64,000 bases of DNA from Siphonodentalium dalli (taxonomy: Eukaryota > Mollusca > Scaphopoda > Gadilida > Siphonodentaliidae), in assembly GCA_032622095.1 (NCBI GenBank), contig CP136063.1:71403980-71467979 (forward strand). Reading direction: 5' to 3'. Position 1 is the stretch's first letter. Each line of letters opens with the position of its first letter. The notes under the pieces are model-generated. The model saw only the letters and a program-made list of their open reading frames with translations. It was not told the DNA's origin and ran no database searches. The translations under genes and the position numbers were made by a program. Positions 60,201 to 64,000 of this stretch are shown piece after piece.

Positions 60201-61144
60201 GACCCGATTTCCAGTGTACAGCTGTCGCACATGACAATTAACTCACATACCAAAATTGTTCAGAATCCATCAATAAGCAGCTATGTTTAATATATAGGTT
60301 TGTTGATGGACGTCCGCCTGCCAACCGTCCCTCGCCAAACCATAAGTTGAGTTTTGATATTGACTAAAAGCTATCACAATACCAGATGCTCTTGCTATTT
60401 ATAGTAAAATATTGTAAAGTTCATGGTACTGTGACTGTTTGATAAGTTGAATGATAGGAGTATAACCCTCGATTAGGCATATAATGAAACTGATCTTTTG
60501 GTCGTAGTTCAATTAATGCGCCCAACATCTAAATTGGATTCATTACAATTAAAGATGCATAATCTGATTAAACGCCCCTCAATTACTATTTATTTAGATT
60601 CGGGGGTAAAAAATATTTTATTCGATTCGAGGAACCCCACCTATCAAAGCTCAGAGTTATTATATATCGATTTTTGATATATATTATATTTCACCATCAA
60701 GACTTATTAGAGGCTGATGGTATCAGACCAAATTGCGGATGAAGATACATAACTCTAAAATCAAGAGGCTTTATGTTGATAATAAGACCAAATTTAGTTG
60801 AATAACATGTTGATAAATAATACATTTCGGGCAATTTTATACTATAGTTGACTGTGGTTAGCATTATTTTTGGGCAATTAATTGATTCTGATAGCTGAAG
60901 GGGCATTTAAAAACATTTTGTTGTTGTTGGAATCTAATTATATGGGGACCATCGATTCGGATTGAGTACCTTTAAGTATAGTTTATAATCAGCGATATTC
61001 TTTTTGCCACATAAAATTTGCATTTTCTAATTCATAACATACCGTGTTTGCCATAGTAACCAGTTCTGATCTTTGCTTGATGAATAACTTAACGACATCA
61101 GAGTGATCATTCTCAGCCGCCAGATGGAGAGGAGTCTGACCGTG
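26276..61144 (-). CDS. TRPN1: TRPN/NOMPC mechanosensory channel, internal ankyrin exons (partial gene)
   Basis: Five minus-strand exons with clean splice sites, all phase 0, encode five consecutive ankyrin repeats. In transcription order these begin HGQTPLHLAAENDHSDVV, NGMTCAHIAAAKGS, TNKSSALHLAAAGGHKD, DGMTCIHLAAKHGHVNI and TGMTAIHVAAHNGQTDFVRE. From memory of the family, the order and wording follow the later ankyrin repeats of NOMPC without a missing repeat, including the characteristic VPATMKSE after the last one. NOMPC is a tetrameric TRP channel gated through a long ankyrin spring in mechanosensory cells. Upstream repeats would lie beyond 64000. The remaining repeats and the six-helix channel are not found downstream. 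Introns are 4-20 kb. Confidence 0.85.
26424..26812. mobile_element. Paired-hairpin repeat (GAGGTCCCCAGAGGG), copy 1
   Basis: Each end is a hairpin of AATGAGGTCCCCAGMGGGT against ACCTCTGGGRACCTCATTCT or similar. The two ends are inverted relative to each other, and the right one runs to CAAATGACAGACACACTA. A second copy with matching layout lies at 57349-57724. No coding sequence. Confidence 0.75.
27903..29242 (-). pseudogene. Broken transposase-like gene inside the 3.5-kb transposon
   Basis: In minus-strand order the fragments are: QWLHTQTTLHPIMFYVNA and HVFVSDDLTNN (29242-29012); VQYKSKRSFYFL (about 28915-28880); in another frame ESHRKNVSDGLGAMVK (about 28840-28790); and WYTGEV...VLINFMKNAG with GRNYVLPEK near 28157-27925. 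Order and motifs (QYK, SHxK..DGxGxxVK, then a W.G.V...VLI.FM tail ending GR.Y.L) resemble an uncharacterised transposon protein that I recall from invertebrate genomes. Frameshifts and the inserted MITE make it non-functional. The family name is not known to me, and similarity is from memory only. Confidence 0.5.
28573..28779. mobile_element. Palindromic MITE (~207 bp)
   Basis: ACAGGGGCCTGTAACACACT at the left is mirrored by CGTGCTATAACGGGG-like sequence at the right. The inner arms TATGCCAATGCTATA and TTCATGTTAAT, then ACTATACAAAG, pair around the centre near 28670. It interrupts the transposase-like pseudogene. Confidence 0.7.
30685..30783 (-). CDS. TRPN1: TRPN exon D (ankyrin repeat)
   Basis: The minus-strand acceptor is ATCATCTACAG, the donor AGAAAG|GTTTGT; 33 codons, phase 0. 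It encodes DGMTCIHLAAKHGHVNILES, then LKGKVEMKLCSRK. It corresponds to the TRPN repeat with the H(I/V)NxLExLKG signature. Confidence 0.85.
31275..31365. repeat. Fragment of TTAA MITE family 1
   Basis: GGTGGGTTCCTCGACTCAAA and the following TTTTTCACCCC match the hallmark of the family at 9704-10053. Ends are lost or diverged. Confidence 0.6.
32103..33051. mobile_element. Element with arrays of an 18-bp palindrome at both ends, copy 1
   Basis: The direct repeat ACACTTA (32096-32102, 33052-33058) flanks inverted ends TATGGGAGGCCCTTTTCACA and TGTGAAAAGGGCCTCCCAT. Next to each end are arrays of TTTGCGCTTAAGCGCAAA: five units at about 32137-32252 and eight plus a partial at about 32832-33022, most spaced 20-22 bp. 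The middle is single-copy-like but recurs, reversed, in 37508-38311. The ends and a 7-8-bp duplication suggest a hAT-type non-autonomous element. No coding sequence. Confidence 0.85.
33072..34101. mobile_element. Element carrying ~165-bp tandem repeats, uninterrupted copy
   Basis: It opens GAAAGTGTCAATGACACTG and TAGCTCAACTT and closes with a (CA)n stretch, CCATGGCAATAGCTCAAAC and AAGTTGAGCTA, so TAGCTCAACTT is the terminal inverted repeat. Between lie about five monomers with AAATCCAAGATGGCTGC, CGTTCCCATCTACATGTCAA and GGTACGACCTGTAGCCCGTG. An (AT)n run occupies 33189-33217. A second, interrupted copy is at 45717-55880. Confidence 0.8.
34912..35013 (-). CDS. TRPN1: TRPN exon C (ankyrin repeat)
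   Basis: The minus-strand acceptor is CCCCCTTTCAG, the donor AATGGC|GTAAGG; 34 codons, phase 0. It encodes TNKSSALHLAAAGGHKDVME, then LILDAGASPTEENG. The LHLAAAGGH...GA...EENG sequence agrees with the matching TRPN repeat. Confidence 0.85.
35070..35317. mobile_element. TTAA-type paired-hairpin MITE, family 4, copy A
   Basis: The right end is CATGGAAGGG followed by TTAA (35318-35321). The left end CACTTCCATGA follows TTGA (35066-35069), a mutated TTAA. Two hairpins built on GCCAATGCATTCTCTTA and GTGAGTCTCCCATAGGG lie inside. The stretch GATCTTTAATGCTGCA near 35290 is the empty form of the insertion site seen at 43824. Confidence 0.75.
35322..36600. other. Intron stretch without recognised content
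   Basis: AT-rich TRPN intron sequence; the 60-odd-codon frames at 35739-36016 show no domain and no splice context. Confidence 0.4.
36620..37480. mobile_element. Related palindrome-array elements with changed repeat units
   Basis: At 36723-37068 the ends ATGGGAGGAAGCCAAATTAA and TTAATTTGGCTCCCCAT enclose units such as TTATTGCGCTTAAGTGCAAT with a spacing near 30 bp. Flanking sequence at 36625-36700 and 37170-37250 carries TTAAGCRTAATT-type units. Another end, ATGGGAGACAGCCTTTTCA, starts near 37390. These look like nested or degraded members of the 32103 family whose units have different outer bases around the same GCTTAAGC core. Confidence 0.65.
37508..38311. mobile_element. Palindrome-array element, copy 2 (reverse)
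   Basis: The ends ATGGGAGGCCCTTTTCACAT and its inverse match copy 1 at 32103-33051, and the middle is the same sequence reversed (for example CAACTTCGAGTCTGTATGGG). Arrays of TTTGCGCTTAAGCGCAAA variants sit at 37540-37632 and 38185-38282. CTATT is shared by the flanks, an imperfect target duplication. Confidence 0.8.
38312..38760. repeat. Degenerate palindrome array beyond copy 2
   Basis: Some dozen diverged units continue past the end of copy 2, with outer bases changing from AAAT-type to TAAT-type (TTACGCTTAAGCGTAA-like). Element-end remnants such as GTGAAAATGGCTTCTCGTAT and GTGAAAAAGGCCTTCCGTTA are included. Confidence 0.6.
39799..39843 (+). other. tRNA-like 5' half (SINE head or tRNA fragment)
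   Basis: CTCCGTGGTCCAGTGGTTAG has a box A-like TGGTCCAGTGG, followed by CGGACTTGTATTCC like an anticodon arm with TGT. The expected box B and 3' acceptor strand are missing, so it is not a complete tRNA. It is probably the head of an old SINE. Confidence 0.4.
40004..40383. mobile_element. TTAA-flanked paired-hairpin MITE, family 3, copy B
   Basis: TTAA at 40000-40003 and 40384-40387 flank CCCTTTACCCAACA and TGTTGGGTAAAGGG. Two complete hairpins (GCCAATGCATTCTCTTATAT with GCGAGTCGAC loops) sit at about 40143-40212 and 40289-40358 around an AT-rich spacer. It ends 20 bp before the donor side of TRPN exon B. Confidence 0.85.
40403..40507 (-). CDS. TRPN1: TRPN exon B (ankyrin repeat)
   Basis: The minus-strand acceptor is TTCTGTTTTAG, the donor AATAGG|GTGAGT; 35 codons, phase 0. 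It encodes NGMTCAHIAAAKGSCAVIKE, then LMKFNKSVVLSAKNR. TCAHIAA.KGS..VIKEL.KFN is a strong TRPN signature. Confidence 0.88.
40532..40746. mobile_element. TA-flanked hairpin MITE, full-length (215 bp)
   Basis: TA flanks CAGTAATGCCCTAATTAATC and its inverse. The two ~100-bp arms are near-perfect complements around GCTCTTGCCGAGAGC. TA duplication and CAGT ends fit Tc1/mariner. Derivatives are at 19262-19402, 41581-41717 and 62815-63000. Confidence 0.85.
40748..41344. other. Intron stretch without recognised content
   Basis: TRPN intron between exons A and B; AT-rich, no domain-bearing frame and no repeat boundary that I can define. Confidence 0.4.
41345..41578. repeat. Dispersed repeat, unoccupied copy
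   Basis: CTATACTAAATGGATTCTCC, CAGTTAAAAAGTGGAC and later GATAATAAGTTCAAC match the repeat that is split at 22226-22596. Here CAGTTAAAA is intact, giving the empty site of that insertion. Confidence 0.75.
41581..41717. mobile_element. TA-flanked hairpin MITE, deletion derivative
   Basis: CAGTAATGCCCTAAATAATC and its inverse flank one inner arm only. TA lies on both sides (41579-41580, 41718-41719). Confidence 0.8.
42013..42098. repeat. 86-bp hairpin with ACCGGAAGT in both arms
   Basis: GGTGGAGTTGACCGGAAGTT and the inverse of CCACTTCCGGTTAGGCCACC pair around an ATTAATGA-bearing loop. ACCGGAAGT resembles an ETS-factor core, but a mobile-element end is as likely. The 103-codon frame across it is not a supported gene. 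Confidence 0.4.
42100..43594. other. Intron stretch, little recognised
   Basis: A (TTG)n microsatellite lies at about 42825-42846; otherwise AT-rich TRPN intron without exon-like frames. Confidence 0.4.
43599..45427. mobile_element. TTAA-flanked paired-hairpin MITE, family 4, copy B, interrupted
   Basis: TTAA at 43595-43598 precedes CCCTTCCAGGACTGGAGC. The right end CATGGAAGGG is followed by TCAA (mutated TTAA). The two hairpins lie at about 43640-43810, and the remainder is displaced beyond 45391 by the insertion at 43824-45390. Copy A at 35070-35317 shows the continuous form. Confidence 0.75.
43824..45390. mobile_element. TTAA-flanked element, family 5 (1.57 kb)
   Basis: TTAA at 43820-43823 and 45391-45394 flank CCCTTTGAACCCTGACG and, from the right, CCCGTTGAACCCGTAAC. 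The interior contains two diverged copies of a ~370-bp block (TTAAATTAGACAATGTC, GTGGTGTTGATTATGTTC near 43890 and 44260). It also has a tandem AAATATCGGTGTTACGGG near 45322 and 45365. CCC ends at TTAA suggest piggyBac-type. No transposase seen. Confidence 0.8.
46968..52060. mobile_element. 5.1-kb element with very long inverted arms
   Basis: TAC flanks both sides (46965-46967, 52061-52063), and the intact monomer reads AAGGTACGACC, so the empty site is known. The ends begin TAGTCGGTCTCACAACTGGG. The arms match strongly over ~460 bp (46968-47430 against 51606-52060). Anchors continue inward at 47575/51461, 47640/51365 and 48370/51170, so inversion extends over at least 1.4 kb per side with growing divergence. 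A Helitron at 49422-50219 sits in the middle. No long frame. Confidence 0.8.
49422..50219 (+). mobile_element. Non-autonomous Helitron (798 bp)
   Basis: The 5' end TCTATTATATATTTTGG follows A, and the 3' end CTAG precedes T. Eleven bases of TCTCCTTCTAG follow a hairpin CCCGGAC-GAA-GTCGGG. TC/CTRR ends, a subterminal 3' hairpin, insertion between A and T and no inverted repeats are the Helitron hallmarks. A (TTTG)n run lies at 49446-49471, and GC content is locally higher than around it. No Rep/helicase is encoded. Confidence 0.88.
54062..54400. mobile_element. TTAA-flanked MITE, family 2, copy C
   Basis: TTAA at 54058-54061 and 54401-54404 flank AGGTGCGGGAGTCC and, from the right, AGGCACGGGAGGCC. 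It matches 12450-12941 with an internal deletion around the stretch following GACTTTGTCCGTATAC. Confidence 0.85.
54780..55100. mobile_element. Hairpin-capped element, one cap
   Basis: 54780-54919 is a ~140-bp hairpin (TCTCACATGAGTTTCTATTT against AAATAGAACGAGTTTGAGA). It is followed at once by TTTTTATCACATGGTCATA. The inverse, CATGTGATAAAATAAC, lies at about 55082-55097, but no second hairpin follows. Same plan as 14231-15007 and 56295-56898. Confidence 0.6.
56295..56898. mobile_element. Hairpin-capped element, two caps (604 bp)
   Basis: Cap A at 56295-56387 pairs AAGATTTTATGAAACTC with GTTTCATAAAATCTT. Cap B at 56746-56898 pairs TCCCCAGTTTATAGCGGAA with TTCCGCTATAAACTGGGGA, with CTCGCCAAAGGCTCGG at the loop. 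Between are the inverted borders TTTTATTACATGATCC and GGATCATGTAATAAAT. A related copy is at 62133-62677. No coding sequence. Confidence 0.75.
57349..57724. mobile_element. Paired-hairpin repeat (GAGGTCCCCAGAGGG), copy 2
   Basis: The outer arms CAAGCCTGCAA, then TAGTGTGTCTGTCATTTG, are mirrored at the right end. Each end holds its own AATGAGGTCCCCAGAGGGTG hairpin. Compare 26424-26812. Confidence 0.75.
57725..59370. other. Intron stretch without recognised content
   Basis: TRPN intron; AT-rich with short chance frames. A local repeat of AAAGTTAAYATAAAGT occurs near 58970-59000. Confidence 0.4.
59375..60180. repeat. Tandem repeat, ~160-bp unit, about five units
   Basis: Units begin near 59379, 59547, 59700, 59838 and 60003 with ACTAAGGGCCRTAACTCAGR. 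They continue through GACAAACCTGGTTTTTGAAC, GATATTGTTGTAAAAGATCC and ATATGAATGAAAT.GGTTGA. Diverged array in the TRPN intron. Confidence 0.75.
60553..60971. mobile_element. TTAA-flanked MITE, family 1, copy C
   Basis: TTAA at 60549-60552 and 60972-60975 flank AGATGCATAATCTG and, from the right, AGGTACTCAATCCG. It contains TTCGATTCGAGGAACCCCAC, reversed relative to copy A. It is the longest copy here (419 bp) and ends 72 bp before TRPN exon A. Confidence 0.85.
61043..61144 (-). CDS. TRPN1: TRPN exon A (ankyrin repeat)
   Basis: The minus-strand acceptor is GTTTTTGTAG, the donor AACACG|GTATGT; 34 codons, phase 0. It encodes HGQTPLHLAAENDHSDVVKL, then FIKQRSELVTMANT. This is the most upstream TRPN exon visible; earlier ankyrin exons were not found up to 64000. 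Confidence 0.87.
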
Positions 61145-62130
61145 CTACAAAAACAAGTATACAAAGATGAGCTTCTTTTCTTAGTTATAATTAACTACTT
61201 TTATGCCAGTATCGATTAATAGCGCCCGCTCTCCCGCAGCAAAGCCGCGGAAGCGATGCAACCTAGGGTATACGTATGCGAATATGAGATATACTAATCG
61301 ACCTTTTCAGCCCACTCTAAAAATAGACTAAATTACCTAAAGTAGAATAATTTATTCATAATTCAAAGGTCAGCGGAGTCCAAAAATGATTGTTGGCGAC
61401 GGCCACCATTTTGTATTGATTAATGCCACCTCGAAATGTGTAATTGGGCAAAATGCTCAAGGGCAAAAATAAAAAACTTGGATCTAGCAACTGTTAGCTA
61501 TACTTCATCATATGTAGGAACATCATGCTCCTAAAGCCAAATATATTTTCAAAAAGTGAATGTAAATTGAACAAAAGCTCTGGTTAACAAAAAAGTTAAA
61601 TTGCATGAAAAAGTTTTGTTTACATATTTCATAAAATTATTAAAAATATTTACCCCAAAAGAGGAATCTAGCGACCTTGCTGGCCGTTTACATATTATCT
61701 TCAATTTTCTAACGGTATTTCCGCCTAAAAGATTGATGAAATATTCTCAAAGTTCAAGGCCGACAAATGGAAACTTTAAGTTCCGATTGAAAGATCGCAG
61801 AGTCATTTTAAGATTGCTTCTTGGGAAACCAGTAAAGGCGTCATGACATCAAGACGGACATCATGACGTCACTACCTACACTGGCGCGCAAACTTCCAGA
61901 CAGGACTGCGTCGATGGCCAGACAGCTGAGACTCGTATTACATGGCAGGCTAAATATCCACATTTACGTTATATGTGATTATTTACATTTTACCGGAAGT
62001 AAGCAAAAGTGAAGATGTCATTTTTTAATAATAAAATGATATCTTTACTGTCGGTCTAGACAATAATACTATATCTATGTTGTAGAAATTTCCCACTATT
62101 TAATGGGGAAGCATATAATAAATCAAATTT
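61145..62130. other. Intron stretch without recognised content
   Basis: The 81-codon plus-strand frame at 61601 has no recognisable domain. No ankyrin exon seen on the minus strand. Confidence 0.4.
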
Positions 62131-62132
62131 TT

Positions 62133-62677
62133 TTTTATTACATGATCCTAACCTTATTCCATTCAATAAACCCATTCTGTGATATTAAACGTTCGTTTAA
62201 TAACATGAAATAGTGCCAGGCGACCTTTGACTTCCGGTTTGTCGTGTGTTAACATTCCGTACGCCACGTCTCAAAATACTATGGCTTCCTATATTTTTCC
62301 AACAAACTATCACGAATGAAGAGTTTGAAAAGTTATGTCATTAATTATACGCCATTAAATGCGCCAAAGAGTCTTTATTTATCTGGGACTATTTCTTTAC
62401 GCGGGCAAACAACGAATAGTTACGTGAAACGTCACCGCATGCCTTATAGAAGCCGATGTTACTTTCGCGTCCTATTTGTTGATTTAAGTATGTTTTGTAG
62501 ATGTTTTGGATCATGTAATAAATAGAATCTACAACTCGTCCCAAGTTTATAGCGGAAATTACAAAAACTCGTCCAGTAAATTAGGTCTGGACCTCGCCAA
62601 ATGCTCGGTCCAGACCTAATTTACTGGACTCGTTTTGTAAATTCCGCTATAAACTGGGGACTCGTTGTAGATCCTCT
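62133..62677. mobile_element. Hairpin-capped element, right cap only
   Basis: TTTTATTACATGATCC at 62133-62148 starts a sequence closely matching 56387-56898, through GGATCATGTAATAA and a terminal hairpin at 62525-62677 (TATAGCGGAA/TTCCGCTATAAACTGGGGA). The left hairpin is absent. It contains an extra short palindrome (TTAAACGTTCGTTTAA) near 62188. Confidence 0.72.
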
Positions 62678-62814
62678 ATTTACTATACCTTCGAAGACAA
62701 ATAATATACCAATGTTCACTTTTTTCTGTATTTTATTTACAAATAAGCTATTTGTAGTCTGAAATCATGTTTATTCAAAAATATATTGTTATAATTTTGG
62801 CCTGGAAGAGATAG

Positions 62815-63000
62815 AGTAATGCTCTAAATAATCGACTCCTTAACCACAGCAGAATTATGGGTAATTTTTCAGGATTGAGTCGGAAATATGTCGGTGAGAG
62901 CTTTCCGATGAATGGCAACAAGCCATATTTCCGACTAAATCCTGAAAAATTACCCATAATTCTGCTGTGGTTAAGGAGTCGATTATTTAGGGCATTACAG
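62815..63000. mobile_element. TA-type hairpin MITE, shortened loop
   Basis: AGTAATGCTCTAAATAATCG and its inverse enclose two unequal arms of the 40532 family. The left arm is truncated after GTCGGAAATATG. Confidence 0.75.
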
Positions 63001-63169
63001 TAGGCCAACAGAGATGATTTTGGCAAGCTGAAATAACCAATTTTGTATCCAATGTCAGCAGAAAAATTTGTTTTGCAAATATTTATTCATATTAAGCTTT
63101 AGGTTAACTGATTGCAGGTCATGATCCCGGGACATTTTCGAGAGGTTGTGTTTTCTCCCAGATAGTTAA

Positions 63170-63245
63170 CTCTTTCACTGACGATCGCGACTTGAGTCGA
63201 ATTACCCATACACTGCCGATCGCGACTTGAGTCGAATCCTGACAC
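63170..63245. repeat. Two direct copies of GATCGCGACTTGAGTCGAAT
   Basis: The 20-bp unit occurs twice about 36 bp apart. TCGCGA and the near-palindrome CGACTTGAGTCG stand out in AT-rich surroundings. Possibly a transposon end; nothing more is visible. Confidence 0.45.
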
Positions 63246-63329
63246 CTTCGACCCGTAACATCAATCCATGGGAAGTAACTCTATATTATTATGTGAAAAC
63301 AGTGTACGTGATGTAATCAAATTTGTAAC

Positions 63330-64000
63330 GAGAAACTCCCCGTTTATTTTTTTATATTTCGGTATGTCGGCCATCTTGTTTTTTTTATTAAGTGGTCGCG
63401 GTCACATGACCCTCCTGGTATGGGAAGTGTTTTCCATTCCACAGAGACCAATACCTACCTGCATACCAAATTTCAGGAATATACCTCTGCATATACAAAA
63501 GTTATTGTGAAATACCCAATAATATATGTATTTAGCAGAAATATTCTTACTTGTGCTCGGTTATCAATACTAACACCAACTTACATACCAAATTTCGTCA
63601 AATATCTCTGCAGATACAAAAGTTATTGAGAAATAATGAATTTTCCATATATTTCGGTGTGGCGGCCATCTTGTTTTGTGATCATGTGGTCATGGTCTCG
63701 TGACCCTTATGTGGTCACAGTCTCATGACCCTGGCAGACTGGGAAGTGTTTTCAATTTGCAAGTCCAAAATCTAACTGTGCACCACGTTTCACGAACATA
63801 CCTTTACAGATGCAAAAGTTATTGAGAAATACCCAATCAATATGTATTTAGCAGCAACATATACTAATATTATCTTATATTTCGGGATGGCGGCCATCTT
63901 GTTTTGTGGTCAAATTATAGTGGTCATGTGAAATGTGACACTGGCGGACTTGAACATATTTTCTATTCCCAATACTGATACCTACTTACATACCAACTTT
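63330..64000. repeat. Diverged tandem repeat running off the window
   Basis: Units repeat ATATTTCGGNNTGNCGGCCATCTTGTTTT (near 63352, 63650, 63881), GGGAAGTGTTTTC, CATACCAAATTTC and TACAAAAGTTATTG. The period is roughly 230-300 bp. Each unit has GGCCATCTTG, the reverse of a YY1-like CAAGATGGCC. Confidence 0.7.

Noticed and set aside
61601-61846. 81-codon plus-strand frame as a gene
   Set aside because: No domain, no splice context, located in a TRPN intron.

Overview
This is a window of a metazoan nuclear genome, most likely a marine invertebrate. Introns with GT..AG ends, single-repeat ankyrin exons, a CR1-like LINE and very dense short transposons support this. A repeat near 59.4-60.2 kb carries a phrase I associate with mollusc genomes, but that is weak evidence for phylum. 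Nothing prokaryotic is present. Most open reading frames in the window are chance frames in AT-rich repeats.

There are two host genes, both split into small exons. On the plus strand, exons at 10112-10389, 17009-17144, 19525-19719 and 20880-20995 join in phase. They encode the end of a single-pass membrane protein with a CUB-like cysteine-bearing ectodomain, one transmembrane helix, a basic juxtamembrane stretch and a C-terminal PPPPY motif; its signal-peptide exon is not found. On the minus strand, five phase-0 exons (61043-61144, 40403-40507, 34912-35013, 30685-30783, 26276-26410) each encode about one ankyrin repeat. In order they match consecutive repeats of the TRPN/NOMPC mechanosensory channel. 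The later repeats and the channel domain are absent. A 100-N assembly gap lies at 25825-25924, and the convergent plus-strand gene ends only 5 kb further on, so the join there is suspect.

The rest is layered mobile DNA. At 1.8-6.8 kb lies an apparently intact non-LTR retrotransposon (ORF1 with coiled coil, ORF2 with endonuclease and reverse transcriptase), possibly inside a DNA element with 30-bp terminal inverted repeats. The introns hold: five TTAA-targeting MITE families (ten insertions); hairpin MITEs flanked by TA; two elements with 9-bp target duplications and tandem repeats in their ends; a Harbinger-like insertion that splits a tandem repeat; a non-autonomous Helitron; a 5.1-kb long-inverted-repeat element; and a 3.5-kb transposon with a broken transposase-like gene.

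The three least ordinary structures are these. First, elements capped by large hairpins that sit just outside a conserved inner repeat TTTTATYAYATGA (14.2-15.0, 54.8-55.1, 56.3-56.9 and 62.1-62.7 kb). Second, elements whose ends are arrays of an 18-bp palindrome centred on GCGCTTAAGC (32.1-33.05 and 36.6-38.8 kb). Third, a ~165-bp tandem repeat whose monomers each carry a YY1-like motif and which has been invaded by two larger transposons (45.7-55.9 kb). Several insertions can be checked inside the window, because an unoccupied copy of the target also occurs here.
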